DNA of 64,000 bases from Bacteroidota bacterium (GTDB taxonomy: Bacteria > Bacteroidota > Bacteroidia > Palsa-965). The stretch is taken from NCBI GenBank assembly GCA_020402865.1, contig JADBYT010000026.1, positions 121,585-185,584 of the forward strand. Reading direction: 5' to 3'. Each line of letters opens with the position of its first letter. Position 1 is the first letter of the stretch. The notes under the pieces were generated by a model, which ran no database searches, was not told the DNA's origin, and saw only the letters and a list, made by a program, of their open reading frames with translations. A program made the position numbers and the translations under genes. This document shows positions 26,045 to 35,537 of this stretch, one piece after another.

Positions 26045-26052
26045 TATCTTTG
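26045..26052 (+). promoter_or_regulatory. -7 promoter box, leaderless start
   Basis: TATCTTTG, a perfect match, ends 4 bases before ATG 26057. Confidence 0.65.
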
Positions 26053-26056
26053 CCAC

Positions 26057-26437
26057 ATGAAATCGCAGCCTGCCGAGCGGCACCGCCTCACAACACTTCA
26101 ACGTCAGATTATGCAATGGCTTTTTCTGGCCGGAGGAGGTTCACTGCCGCTTGATGAGTTGTTTTCCACACTGGCCACACATTCCAACACACCGTACACC
26201 AGCCCCGAAGTTACCGCCGACAGGCTTTGCGAAGCGGTAGAGCAGCTCCTGCTTATGGATTACGCCGAAGTGCGCGACGACAGCCGCCCCAAGCTGCGCA
26301 CCAAACTTTCACTCTACGATTTTGCGCCCATTTTGCAATACATGACAGAGCAGGAGGGTAGCTGGAAATGGCGGCGCGGCGTTTGTCCGGTGGTGGCCCT
26401 TTCGGATGCAGGCTACCGCTATGCGGCGGCGAAGTAA
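26057..26437 (+). CDS. Hypothetical protein, possibly winged-helix
   Basis: 126 aa from ATG 26057, chosen because the -7 box is at 26045-26052 and the longer frame from 25985 would begin upstream of it. The sequence 'TTLQRQIMQWLFLAGGGSLPLDELFSTLA...DRLCEAVEQLLLMDYAEVRDD' looks like a helix-turn-helix followed by a wing, but there is no clear family match. Basic residues and a short Trp-rich segment (GSWKWRRG) follow. Function unknown. Confidence 0.6.
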   Translation: MKSQPAERHRLTTLQRQIMQWLFLAGGGSLPLDELFSTLATHSNTPYTSPEVTADRLCEAVEQLLLMDYAEVRDDSRPKLRTKLSLYDFAPILQYMTEQEGSWKWRRGVCPVVALSDAGYRYAAAK

Positions 26438-26513
26438 TTTTTGCCAGCTTCGCGGCGGAAACGTATTTTAGTAACCCTTTTGCCCCAAACGGCATCAGCA
26501 GCACGAAAATACT

Positions 26514-29171
26514 ATGAGCACCGATCAGCCCATCCAACCCTCCCGTTTCTATAAATTCCGCGACCTCCGTTCATTCTCGTCCGACGAGTGGATGGTAAAT
26601 TCGAGCAAGAAATACCGCAAGGTATTCGACCGTGCAGAAACCTCTTACCTGCGTGTGGAATTTTCCTTCTTTAATAAATTGTTTGATGAAGAAGCCTGGT
26701 CGTGTACGGTGTGGATCAAATGCTTTGAAATGATGCCTGATGGCACACGCCGCGAAATATGCAACCTCGATACAAAGCGCGAAGTGAAACCCGATGAAAA
26801 CATTGTGTATGTGCGCGATGGCTGGGGAAATGCTACCGAAGGGAATTACTGGAAAAAAGGCGAATACCTTTGGGAAGCGTGGATTGATGATGTGAAACTT
26901 GGCGAAACCACGGTGCATATTAATGATGTGGGACGTGTGACACCGGCTTTCAATCCGTATTTCAATACTGCCGAACTTAAACTCTATCCCGGCGATTTTA
27001 ACGGCTGGGAAAAACAGGAACGCACTTATCTCAAAACATTCCGCCGCGATACCACGCAGTATGTGTGGGTGGAATACAAACTGCAAAATAAAACCAACCT
27101 GCCCTGGCATTACGAACTCATTTTTAATTTCTACGACGATGCCGGCCAGCACAAAGGACAGGTAACCCGCAACGGTTTTGTGCCCGAAAACAAACTCGAT
27201 ACCAGCTATATTTTTGATGTAGGCTGGGGCAATGATGTGGCCGGATCATGGAAAGATGAGAAGTACAGTGTGGAAGTGCTGTTTATGGATACACTGGTGG
27301 CTACCGCTATTTTTAACGTGGGAGCAACCGAAGAAGCGGGTTTGCCCGAACTCATTCTCGGTTCCGACAAGCTGGTGAAAGCCGGTGGCGAATCGTCGGC
27401 AACGCCCGCCGGAACGACTACTGCACCCGGTGAGAAACCGCTCGACGAATTGCTCAAGGAACTTGACGGTCTCATTGGTCTTACCAATGTGAAGAAGAAT
27501 ATTCACGATCATATCAGTTACCTCAACTTCCTCAAGATCCGTAAGGAGAAAGGCTTTGTGGAGAACACCGGTATTTCGCTGCACAGTGTGTTTACCGGAA
27601 ATCCAGGCACCGGAAAAACCACCGTGGTAAATATGCTTGGCGCTATTTACAAGCAAATGGGTTTGCTTTCGAAAGGGCATGTGCGCGAAGTGGATCGTGC
27701 GGATCTTGTGGGTGAATACATCGGGCAAACGGCCCCGCGTACACGCAAAATGATTGATGAAGCACGCGGTGGTATTCTGTTTATTGATGAAGCCTATTCG
27801 CTGGCGCGCGCGGGCGACGATTCGAAAGATTTCGGGAAAGAAGTAATTGAACTTCTGCTCAAGGAAATGAGCGACGGGCCGGGCGATATTGCCATTATGG
27901 TGGCCGGTTACCCGAAAGAAATGGATGTGTTTATTGAGTCGAATCCCGGCCTGAAATCGCGCTTTAAGCATTATTATCATTTCGATGATTATTTGCCCGA
28001 AGAGCTTACCGAAATTGCCCTTTCGGCGGCCGACAAGCGTGGAATCAAACTCACGCCCGATGCACTCCGCTATCTCGAAGAGCAGTTCATTGAACTTTAC
28101 CGCAACCGCGACGCAGCGTTCGGCAACGCCCGCACAGCAATTGGAATTATCGACGGGGCGAAAATGAACATGGCCCTGCGTCTGATGAAAGCGCACGATG
28201 TAAACGCGCTCAACGATGAGGAGCTTTCTACCATCACACATCCTGATTTACAGCCGCTCTTTGCGGGCAAAACAAGCCGCAATCCTGATCTGGGCATCAA
28301 CGAAAAACTGCTGCGCGAAAGCCTCGACGAACTCAACCTGCTCACCGGCATGAACAACATCAAGGCCGAGGTAAACGAGCTGGTGAAGCTCACGCGTTTT
28401 TACCGCGAGTCGGGCAAAGATGTGCTCAACCGTTTCTCGCTGCACGGCGTGTTTACCGGCAATCCGGGCACCGGAAAAACCACGGTGGCCCGCATTCTTG
28501 CCAAAATATACAAAGCACTCGGCCTGCTCGAAAAAGGCCATCTGGTAGAAGTGGACCGGCAGGGCCTTGTGGCCAGCTATGTGGGCCAGACAGCCAACAA
28601 AACCCGCGAGCGTGTGGACGAAGCCATTGGCGGTTTGCTGTTTATTGATGAAGCCTACTCGCTTGGTGAAGGTGGTGCGGGCGATTTCGGCAAAGAGGCC
28701 ATTGAAGTGGTGCTCAAACAAATGGAAGACCGCCGCGGCCAGTTTGCCGTAATTGTGGCCGGTTATCCTGATAATATGCACCGCTTCCTCGAAACAAACC
28801 CCGGCCTCAAATCGCGCTTCGACCGCCAGTACATCTTCCACGATTACTCGCCCGAAGAACTCTGGAGTATCGCCCAGATCATGCTCAACCGCGAAAATCT
28901 TGCACCTACCGACGAAGCGGCACAACACCTCAATGCCTATCTGCAGGAACTGCACAGCGGCCGCGATAAATATTTCGGCAACGCCCGCACCGTGCGTCAG
29001 GTAATTGAAGAAGCCGTGAAAAACCAGCATCTCCGCATGGCTTCACTCACCGCCACCGAGCGCACACCGGATGTGCTGCGCACACTGAATATAGAAGACG
29101 TGGCCGAGTTTAAACTGGGCGAAGCCGCTTCGCGGCAGCGTTCGTCGCTCGGCTTCAGGTACGGGAGCTGA
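26514..29171 (+). CDS. Double AAA+ ATPase of the CbxX/SpoVK type with two N-terminal beta modules
   Basis: 885 aa. Residues about 10-275 hold two related modules of some 130 residues: both contain an aromatic-rich 'W...Y.V...F.N...' pattern and a '[19 protein letters not shown]' / '[18 protein letters not shown]' match, so they are a duplicated beta-sandwich-like domain. After a Ser/Thr/Pro linker come two AAA+ domains, with Walker A at 362-369 and 649-656 (both GNPGTGKT), Walker B '[11 protein letters not shown]' and '[11 protein letters not shown]', and arginine-finger-like 'NPGLKSRF' in each. CbxX/CfqX/SpoVK members remodel protein complexes. The client is unknown; the beta modules may choose it. 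Confidence 0.88.
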   Translation: MSTDQPIQPSRFYKFRDLRSFSSDEWMVNSSKKYRKVFDRAETSYLRVEFSFFNKLFDEEAWSCTVWIKCFEMMPDGTRREICNLDTKREVKPDENIVYVRDGWGNATEGNYWKKGEYLWEAWIDDVKLGETTVHINDVGRVTPAFNPYFNTAELKLYPGDFNGWEKQERTYLKTFRRDTTQYVWVEYKLQNKTNLPWHYELIFNFYDDAGQHKGQVTRNGFVPENKLDTSYIFDVGWGNDVAGSWKDEKYSVEVLFMDTLVATAIFNVGATEEAGLPELILGSDKLVKAGGESSATPAGTTTAPGEKPLDELLKELDGLIGLTNVKKNIHDHISYLNFLKIRKEKGFVENTGISLHSVFTGNPGTGKTTVVNMLGAIYKQMGLLSKGHVREVDRADLVGEYIGQTAPRTRKMIDEARGGILFIDEAYSLARAGDDSKDFGKEVIELLLKEMSDGPGDIAIMVAGYPKEMDVFIESNPGLKSRFKHYYHFDDYLPEELTEIALSAADKRGIKLTPDALRYLEEQFIELYRNRDAAFGNARTAIGIIDGAKMNMALRLMKAHDVNALNDEELSTITHPDLQPLFAGKTSRNPDLGINEKLLRESLDELNLLTGMNNIKAEVNELVKLTRFYRESGKDVLNRFSLHGVFTGNPGTGKTTVARILAKIYKALGLLEKGHLVEVDRQGLVASYVGQTANKTRERVDEAIGGLLFIDEAYSLGEGGAGDFGKEAIEVVLKQMEDRRGQFAVIVAGYPDNMHRFLETNPGLKSRFDRQYIFHDYSPEELWSIAQIMLNRENLAPTDEAAQHLNAYLQELHSGRDKYFGNARTVRQVIEEAVKNQHLRMASLTATERTPDVLRTLNIEDVAEFKLGEAASRQRSSLGFRYGS

Positions 29172-29270
29172 GCTGATAATGCGTTTTGAGTGAACGTATT
29201 TTCGATTTGTAATGCGTTGAATTATATCAGCTAATTTCTTTTTGAAACTATTCAATAAATAGTGTGAACA

Positions 29271-29831
29271 ATGAAAAAGTCTGATGTTTACGAAATAGCA
29301 GTTAAAATTTTCGGGATCTATTTCTTAGTCCGCTTTGTAGAACTGCTGAATGAGTTGATAGGCGTTCTGGTTATTTACAGCAATATCAATGAAGCTAATG
29401 AATTATTAGGAGGAAGCAATTCTGGATTGATGGAAGTGGGGACAATATTTATTACGAGTTTTTGTCATTTGTTTATCGGAATATTATTCGCGTGGCTGTT
29501 CATTGTCAGAACAAAGTTTGTAGTGAAACTGCTTTGCAGGGTATCTGATTATGAAGAAACAGTAACGTTTTCTTTTGAAAAGCGGATGCTTTTCGAAATT
29601 TCACTCGTCATTACAGGATTGCTGCTTATCGTATGGACATTGCCTGATCTTGTGTTTCAGATAGTGAACTATTTTGAAGCAAAAAAAGACAATATTATTC
29701 CCCAAAATGGTGAAAGCAGCTTCATTTACGCTTCGCTGATCAAGCTTTTATTTGGATTTGTAGCTGTGGTTTATGCGGGGACTGTTTCAAATGTCATTGC
29801 AAATAAAAATACTAAAACTGATTCCGAATAA
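29271..29831 (+). CDS. Hypothetical four-segment membrane protein
   Basis: 186 aa with hydrophobic segments near residues 12-40, 60-85, 105-130 and 145-170 and a charged C-terminus. No known motif. The gene is AT-rich and stands alone on the plus strand. The stretch after it to 29967 holds no recognisable feature. Confidence 0.65.
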   Translation: MKKSDVYEIAVKIFGIYFLVRFVELLNELIGVLVIYSNINEANELLGGSNSGLMEVGTIFITSFCHLFIGILFAWLFIVRTKFVVKLLCRVSDYEETVTFSFEKRMLFEISLVITGLLLIVWTLPDLVFQIVNYFEAKKDNIIPQNGESSFIYASLIKLLFGFVAVVYAGTVSNVIANKNTKTDSE

Positions 29832-29967
29832 ATTTTGGACTGTTCGGGGATTTAACTAAGAAATCATGCAAGTTGTAGCCTGAAGAAGTATGCCCGGTTT
29901 TTGGCATGAAATGAAAGATGAACCAGTAAACCGATAGATTCACACCGGCTAATTCAGGTATCTGAAA

Positions 29968-30921
29968 TTACTTTTTCCCCTTCGTTGTTTTCTCATTCTT
30001 CCCTTCCAGACTCGACTGCTTCTGCTTCCGTCCGAACAACACCTTAAACGGATGAAAAAACTGTCCCATAAACGAATCAGGCACATCATTGTCGGGAATA
30101 CCCAGTACAGGTTTCAGCTTTTTATCTTTCGGTAAATAATACGACCCGAAAAGCTGATCCCAGATGGAAAGCGAAGAAGCATAATTTACACCGTATCGAC
30201 CGGGAATGTTTTTGGCGTGATGCCAGTAATGGGTTTGAGGCGTTATGAAAATACGGTTGATGAAACCGAAGTCGATATCCACATTACAATGCGAGAAGAA
30301 GGTGAGGAAAAGGCCAATCCACATATAATACGCCACATACGATTGCCATTCTAAGCCAAGAAGCGAAAAAGGAATATAGAGTAACGGACTTAACACAAAT
30401 TTTTCGCCCCAGTGAAAATGACGTGTGGACGCAAAGCCAAGCGTTTCCTGTGCGTGATGGATTTTGTGAAACTTCCACAAAAATTCAACCCGGTGAAGCA
30501 GCCAGTGACCAAAGAACTGGGCAAAATCAACCAGAATAAAGAACACAATAAACTCAAGCCATCTGGGTAAAGTAATGTCAACAAACGGGATGCTGCCACC
30601 AGCCGATTTTACAAGCGACTCAAAGCCCCAGCTAACCGCCGCAGTGAGTGCATAAAACCCGATACTGTAAAAGATTACATCAATAAACAGCACATAAAAC
30701 AAATCCAGCAGAAAGTTCTTTCGCCCCACCGGACTGTATGGCTGTTTCTTGGGCAGTAGCAGTTCCAGCGTAAACGTAATGAGGCAGATCATGAGAATAA
30801 TCCAGAACGGATTCATCAGATCGAATTGCTTCATCGACTGCAGAAAGTAATTCCAGAATACGCTGAAATTATCGACGAACACATCAACAATTGAAGGTGT
30901 AGTGTGGGCAGCTTCAGGCAT
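29968..30921 (-). CDS. Sterol desaturase / fatty acid hydroxylase family protein
   Basis: 317 aa with at least four hydrophobic segments. The di-iron histidine boxes are present in order: 'FGHWLLHRVEFLWKFHKIHHA' (HxxxH and HxxHH, residues about 140-160) and 'TPQTHYWHHAKN' (residues about 237-250). These place it in the membrane-bound FA_hydroxylase superfamily, which inserts OH or double bonds into lipids using O2. The C-terminal tail is basic (KQKQSSLEGKNEKTTKGKK). Substrate unknown. The palindromic array lies upstream of its start. Confidence 0.88.
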   Translation of the reverse strand: MPEAAHTTPSIVDVFVDNFSVFWNYFLQSMKQFDLMNPFWIILMICLITFTLELLLPKKQPYSPVGRKNFLLDLFYVLFIDVIFYSIGFYALTAAVSWGFESLVKSAGGSIPFVDITLPRWLEFIVFFILVDFAQFFGHWLLHRVEFLWKFHKIHHAQETLGFASTRHFHWGEKFVLSPLLYIPFSLLGLEWQSYVAYYMWIGLFLTFFSHCNVDIDFGFINRIFITPQTHYWHHAKNIPGRYGVNYASSLSIWDQLFGSYYLPKDKKLKPVLGIPDNDVPDSFMGQFFHPFKVLFGRKQKQSSLEGKNEKTTKGKK

Positions 30922-30995
30922 GGAAATAGGATTAATTGCTTAAAGTTAACAAGTGTCCGATAATTTTTGCATTCTGTTTAACGAAATGGTGTGTG

Positions 30996-31320
30996 GGTGG
31001 CTGAGTTCATCGCAGCCACCGCAAACAATGCTTCCCCGGTGGCTGCGATGAACTCAGCCACCGCAAACAATGCTTCCTCCGGTGGCTGAGTTCATCGCAG
31101 CCACCGCAAACAAAGCTTCCCCCGGTGGCTGAGTTTATCGCAGCCACCGCAAACAAAGCTTCCCCCGGTGGCTGAGTTTATCGAAGTCACCGCAAACAAT
31201 GCTTCCCCCGGTGGCTGAGTTCATCGCAGCCACCGCAAACAATGCGTCCCCCGGTGGCTGAGTTCATCGCGGCCACCGCAAACAATGCGTCCCCCGGTGG
31301 CTGAGTTTATCGAAGTCACC
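30996..31320. repeat. Tandem array of eight 25-bp palindromes, 43-bp period
   Basis: Eight copies of a 25-bp element start at 30996, 31038, 31081, 31124, 31167, 31210, 31253 and 31296. Each has 8-bp arms GGTGGCTG / CAGCCACC around a 9-base core AGTTCATCG or a close variant. The spacers are 18 bases (17 in the first), nearly identical (GCAAACAATGCTTCCCCC with T/A and T/G changes). In copy 2 the core is reversed (CGATGAACT). Copies 5 and 8 share degenerate right arms (AAGTCACC). The 43-bp period is not a multiple of three and has no open frame, so it is noncoding. Each copy can form a hairpin. Confidence 0.95.
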
Positions 31321-31327
31321 GGTTTAC

Positions 31328-31786
31328 TTATTCACTCAGTCGTTTCAACAACTCAGCTTCCACGGCTTCCGGCAGCTGTGGCCCGCCTTTGGCGCTGATG
31401 AGCTGATAATCGGGGTTTGGACGATAGTGTGTTACATCCGTCTTGCGCTCTTTCACCAGAAAAATGCCGATGATGTCTTCCTTAGGAATTTCACTTCCCT
31501 CCGGCGCACGACGATCCACAATAAACACAAACCCGTTGGGTTGGGTTCCGGCTTCGGCAATTACATCGGTATCATTCACCATTACGTCGCGTACGGTTTC
31601 GTGCATGGCCAGCAGAAACTCCGGATTTACCGCCACATTTTCCTTCAGCGGCCCTTGCAGCGGGTCAATAAGTTTTCCGGCAAATGCTTTTTGCGAAAGC
31701 TGTGCAGGCATGTGTTCGCGGGCAAACGGCGTAAGCAGATACACCGAGGCATTGTTCTGTTCGAGCGTGAAAATGTGCAGTTGCAT
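31328..31786 (-). CDS. Hypothetical protein
   Basis: 152 aa, soluble, no signal peptide. It has 'FVFIVDRRAPEGSEIPKEDIIGIFLVKERKT' in its middle, which reads like a ligand-binding or SMI1-like beta segment, but no family is recognised. A -7-like box (TAATATCG) and a terminator of the preceding gene overlap its start. The palindrome array begins 7 bases after its stop, so its 3' end is highly structured. Confidence 0.65.
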   Translation of the reverse strand: MQLHIFTLEQNNASVYLLTPFAREHMPAQLSQKAFAGKLIDPLQGPLKENVAVNPEFLLAMHETVRDVMVNDTDVIAEAGTQPNGFVFIVDRRAPEGSEIPKEDIIGIFLVKERKTDVTHYRPNPDYQLISAKGGPQLPEAVEAELLKRLSE

Positions 31787-31802
31787 AGTGCCGCGATATT
31801 AC

Positions 31803-31837
31803 AAAAAAGCGGCGGTCTGCATCATGCAAACCGCCGC
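31803..31837 (-). terminator. Terminator of the LamG T9SS gene
   Basis: 14-bp stem with one mismatch (31809-31822 with 31824-31837) followed by six T on the minus strand. It lies 20 bases after the stop at 31858 and runs directly into the start region of the 31786 gene. Confidence 0.8.
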
Positions 31838-31857
31838 CGAAATATCAGGGATAAATA

Positions 31858-34035
31858 TTACTTCGTAATTACCACACGTACCGAAGCACTGCTTTCATTG
31901 CTGCTCAGCTGCATGGAGTAAATACCGGCACTGAGTTCGCCTGCATTTACAGCTACCGGCGTGCCGGCGGCTACATTATTGAGCTGAGTACTGAACACTT
32001 CGCGGCCGTTGATATCGAACAAACGCACCACAAGCACCGCAGCATCGCTGGCAGATACTACATTGAATGTGCCTGCCGACGGGTTGGGGAATACATTGAA
32101 GCTGTGTTCAATTACTTCATTCACACCCGAGCAGGGATCAACCGTGATGCTTGAGCTTGCCGAGTTTGAACAGCCTGTATTCGGATCAATGTAGGTGTAG
32201 GTAACGCTGTGAGTGCCGTTTCCGGCTGTGGCAGGAGTAAACAGGCTGCCCGAAATGCCGGGGCCAGAGTAAGTGCCACCCACCGGTATTCCGGGAGGAC
32301 ATTGAATTGCGGCATCATCAAAACAAATGGTGGTGGTGGTGAATGCAAACGTTACAGTGGGAATTGCATTAACAGTGAGGTTGATTGTGATGACGCTGTC
32401 GCAACCGTTGGCGTTGGGAATCGTATCGGTGTAGGTGCCCGATTGTGTGTACTGGTTACCACCCGGCGAAAGGAAGCTGCCACAGGCCGAAGCCGTGATG
32501 GTTGATGTGGTGGTGTTGCCAATGGTGAGGTTGAGTGTAATCACACTGTCGCAACCGGCTGCATTCGGAATGGTATCCATATACATACCTGAGCTTGTAT
32601 AGATTGCTCCGCTGGGCGCTGTGTAAGAACCGGTGCAGGTTGAAGCCGTTACAGTTGCCGCTGAAGGCTGATTTACGGTAAGGTTGATCGTAATTACACT
32701 ATCGCAGCCTGCTGCATTCGGAATGGTATCCATATACATGCCTGAAGCTGTGTAACTCATTCCGCCGGGCGAAGTGTAACTGCCGCAAACAACAGGAGAA
32801 ACAGTTGCTGCCGATGGTTGATTTATTGTAAGGTTAATGGTTATCACACTGTCGCAACCTGCTGCATTCGGAATCGTGTCCATATACATGCCTGAGCTTG
32901 TATAAACAGCTCCGCTCGGTGCGGTGTAAGACGCGGCACATACACTGGGCGAAATTGCAGATGTACTGGGCGAATTAACCGTAAGGTTAATCGTGATGAT
33001 GCTGTCGCAACCGGTTGAGTTTGCAATTGTATCTGTGTAAACGCCGGAAGTGGTGTATGTGTTTCCGTCGGGCGAAAGATAGCTGCCGCAGCTGGCAGGG
33101 CTGATAGAACTGGTGGTTACGTTACCTGCAATTACGTTTACAGTATCAGCACCAGACGCACAGGCACCGCTTGCAGTAAGTATATACTGCCCTGAAGTGG
33201 TGGTGGAAATAGAAGATGTGGTAGCACCGGTTGACCAAAGCAGGCTGGTGAAGGGCACGTTGAGAGAAAATGTGGCGGGCAGTGAACTGCAGGCCGTTTG
33301 ATCAGGACCAAGTATGCCCGGTGTCATCGGGTTGTAAAGCTGGGCCACTTCGGCGGCAGTAAGTGCACGACTGTATAAACGAAACTCATCCATCAAACCT
33401 CCGGCAGGAGCGCCTATGTTGGCACTATAGCCCATTACTTTGAAAGGACCGGTGCCATTTAAAGTAAATGCACCTTGTGCTACTGTATTCACAAGCACAC
33501 CGTTAACGTAAGCTTTTATGTTTGCCAAAGCCGGGTCATACACGAAGGTGGTCATGGTTGGTGTGGTAATAGCTGCTCCGTTTGCTAATACATCTGTCAA
33601 ACCTGTTCCGCGTAATATCCAGTTATTAGGACCTGCAACGCCATTGGTAAAACAACGGAAGGAACTTGCCGACGCATCACCGAAAATATAAAAAAGTGTA
33701 CTGGATGAACCGAAGTTTGCTGTACGAAAAGAAATAGTCCAGGCCGATGATGAAGTAATGCTGGTTACCCAGCCGGTATTCAGGTAATCTGTGGTTGATG
33801 ATATACCTGAACCGATCAGTGCACCTTCACAAAGTGTGCCCGAACCACCTTGTGTTACAGTACCTTGAATTGTTGCCGTAGTGGTGCCCACGGGCGGTGC
33901 CGAAGCCAGGTTCGGAACATTTGTGCCGGAGCCGTTGAAGTTGTAGTACAGCACTTCGGGAGTAAGTTGTGCCGAAAGCGAAGCCGAAAGCAGGAGTGCA
34001 GCTCCGGCCAAGAGTTTGGTAAAGGTTTTTTTCAT
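31858..34035 (-). CDS. T9SS-sorted LamG-domain protein with five 50-aa repeats
   Basis: 725 aa from ATG 34035, where a signal peptide starts (MKKTFTKLLAGAALLLSASLSA); the frame extends further upstream without one. Residues about 60-250 form a concanavalin A-like/LamG domain ('LMDEFRLYSRALTAAEVAQL'). Residues about 310-560 consist of five repeats of about 50 residues ending 'GCDSVITINLTV'. Then a 'PNPSAGTF' type segment begins the T9SS type A sorting domain, ending 'YSMQLSSNESSASVRVVITK'. A secreted or surface protein of unknown ligand. Confidence 0.87.
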   Translation of the reverse strand: MKKTFTKLLAGAALLLSASLSAQLTPEVLYYNFNGSGTNVPNLASAPPVGTTTATIQGTVTQGGSGTLCEGALIGSGISSTTDYLNTGWVTSITSSSAWTISFRTANFGSSSTLFYIFGDASASSFRCFTNGVAGPNNWILRGTGLTDVLANGAAITTPTMTTFVYDPALANIKAYVNGVLVNTVAQGAFTLNGTGPFKVMGYSANIGAPAGGLMDEFRLYSRALTAAEVAQLYNPMTPGILGPDQTACSSLPATFSLNVPFTSLLWSTGATTSSISTTTSGQYILTASGACASGADTVNVIAGNVTTSSISPASCGSYLSPDGNTYTTSGVYTDTIANSTGCDSIITINLTVNSPSTSAISPSVCAASYTAPSGAVYTSSGMYMDTIPNAAGCDSVITINLTINQPSAATVSPVVCGSYTSPGGMSYTASGMYMDTIPNAAGCDSVITINLTVNQPSAATVTASTCTGSYTAPSGAIYTSSGMYMDTIPNAAGCDSVITLNLTIGNTTTSTITASACGSFLSPGGNQYTQSGTYTDTIPNANGCDSVITINLTVNAIPTVTFAFTTTTICFDDAAIQCPPGIPVGGTYSGPGISGSLFTPATAGNGTHSVTYTYIDPNTGCSNSASSSITVDPCSGVNEVIEHSFNVFPNPSAGTFNVVSASDAAVLVVRLFDINGREVFSTQLNNVAAGTPVAVNAGELSAGIYSMQLSSNESSASVRVVITK
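32365..33110 (-). repeat. Five in-gene repeats of about 150 bp
   Basis: The DNA coding for the five 50-residue modules of the LamG protein. The middle three are nearly identical over 'YMDTIPNAAGCDSVITINLT', so they can recombine and change copy number. Confidence 0.75.
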
Positions 34036-34122
34036 GGAGTGTGAGTTAAGGCGGGGGCCAATTTCGGTGTAAAGATAGAAAAGTACAGATAGCGTCAGAT
34101 AAGCATTTATACGCAATAAATA

Positions 34123-34150
34123 AAAAGGTTGCCCGCTGAGGCAACCTTTT
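34123..34150 (-). terminator. Terminator of icd
   Basis: Perfect 11-bp stem (34123-34133 with 34140-34150), 6-base loop, A/T runs at both sides. It lies 24 bases after the icd stop codon. Confidence 0.8.
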
Positions 34151-34173
34151 CTGAATGAGCTAATTGGAAACAA

Positions 34174-35406
34174 TTAGTAGCCGAGTTTTTTCTTCAGGTT
34201 TTCATCCAGTACCGAAAGGAATTCTTCGGTGTACAGATAGTGCTCACCATGATTCACTTTGTTGCCGTGGATGCACACCGCAAGGTCTTTGGTCATTTTG
34301 CCGCTTTCTACGGTTTCCACGCACACTTCTTCGAGTGCTTTTGCAAAACGCATAAGCTCATCATTGCCATCGAGTTTGCCACGGAATTCCAGACCGCGTG
34401 TCCATGCATAAATAGATGCAATCGGGTTGGTTGAAGTGGGCTTGCCTGCCTGATGATCGCGGAAGTGACGGGTAACAGTGCCGTGAGCGGCTTCGGCTTC
34501 CATAATTTTGCCATCGGGGGTAACAAGTACGGAGGTCATCAGACCAAGTGAGCCAAAGCCCTGCGCCACGCTGTCGGACTGCACGTCGCCATCGTAGTTT
34601 TTGCAGGCCCAGACAAATTCGCCATGCCACTTGAGTGCTGAAGCCACCATGTCGTCGATCAGGCGGTGTTCGTACACAATGCCGGCAGCGGCAAATTTAT
34701 CTTTGTATTCAGCTTCAAAAATTTCGGCGAAGATGTCTTTGAAACGTCCGTCGTATTTTTTGAGGATGGTGTTTTTTGTAGAGAGGTACACCGGCCATTT
34801 TTTCATCAGGCCCATGTTCAGACAAGAACGTGCAAAGCCGCGTATTGATTCTTCGGTGTTGTACATGGCCAGCGCCACACCATCGCCTTTAAAGTTGAAT
34901 ACCTCAAAGGTTTGCGGCTCGCCGCCGTCTTCGGGTGTAAAGGTGAGGGTGAGTTTGCCTTTGCCTTTAATTACAGTATCCGTAGCACGGTACTGATCGC
35001 CAAATGCGTGACGGCCAACAATGATCGGGGCAGTCCAGTTGGTCACAAGACGGGGTACGTTTGCGCATACAATGGGCTCGCGGAATACGGTGCCGTCGAG
35101 AATATTGCGGATAGTGCCGTTGGGCGATTTCCACATTTGTTTGAGACCAAACTCCTTTACACGGGCTTCGTCGGGCGTAATGGTGGCGCACTTGATACCC
35201 ACGCTGTATTTCTTGATCGCCTCAGCCGCATCAATGGTTACCTGATCGTTGGTCGCATCACGGTGCTCCATACCGAGGTCGTAGTACTTAATGTCAATAT
35301 CGAGGTAGGGCAGGATGAGTTTATCTTTGATAAACTTCCATATTACACGAGTCATTTCGTCGCCATCGAGTTCCACAACGGGATTGGCTACTTTGATCTT
35401 ATTCAT
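34174..35406 (-). CDS. icd: NADP-dependent isocitrate dehydrogenase
   Basis: 410 aa, the length of the eukaryote-like (type II) NADP-IDH. Starts '[21 protein letters not shown]'. It has '[28 protein letters not shown]' with substrate Ser/Asn and Arg residues, '[12 protein letters not shown]', the metal-binding '[10 protein letters not shown]' and '[23 protein letters not shown]', and the NADP loop '[15 protein letters not shown]'. It converts isocitrate to 2-oxoglutarate, giving NADPH. It stands alone with its own terminator. Confidence 0.96.
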   Translation of the reverse strand: MNKIKVANPVVELDGDEMTRVIWKFIKDKLILPYLDIDIKYYDLGMEHRDATNDQVTIDAAEAIKKYSVGIKCATITPDEARVKEFGLKQMWKSPNGTIRNILDGTVFREPIVCANVPRLVTNWTAPIIVGRHAFGDQYRATDTVIKGKGKLTLTFTPEDGGEPQTFEVFNFKGDGVALAMYNTEESIRGFARSCLNMGLMKKWPVYLSTKNTILKKYDGRFKDIFAEIFEAEYKDKFAAAGIVYEHRLIDDMVASALKWHGEFVWACKNYDGDVQSDSVAQGFGSLGLMTSVLVTPDGKIMEAEAAHGTVTRHFRDHQAGKPTSTNPIASIYAWTRGLEFRGKLDGNDELMRFAKALEEVCVETVESGKMTKDLAVCIHGNKVNHGEHYLYTEEFLSVLDENLKKKLGY

Positions 35407-35537
35407 TGTATTGGTTTAGTGTTGAATGTGAGACGATTCAGGACGCGCAAAAATAATCATTCAGCTTGGCCTGCAAGCAGGAATGTGAAAGAAAGATGTG
35501 AATTGGTTGTAGTTTGCGTATTTACCCGAACCGGTGA

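Larger units (their letters stand above)
25692..26056. other. Noncoding, AT-rich stretch with a hairpin and a promoter
   Basis: 365 bases without a credible gene; small frames here lack start context and family features. A 13-bp stem with one G-U pair (25963-25975 with 25984-25996, loop of 8) is followed by a short T-containing tail and could end the phosphatase transcript. The promoter of the next gene is at 26045. Confidence 0.6.

Noticed and set aside
25882..26154. 90-aa frame in the gap before the 26057 gene
   Set aside because: It overlaps the real gene in another frame, crosses a hairpin and has no recognisable features.
27246..29030. Two long minus-strand frames (331 and 260 aa) opposite the AAA+ gene
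   Set aside because: They mirror the repeated AAA+ domains, have no family features or start context, and arise from the codon use of the plus-strand gene.
30996..31320. Regular repeats could be a CRISPR array
   Set aside because: The spacers are nearly identical to each other, the repeat and spacer sizes (25 and 18) are too small, and no cas gene is in the window.
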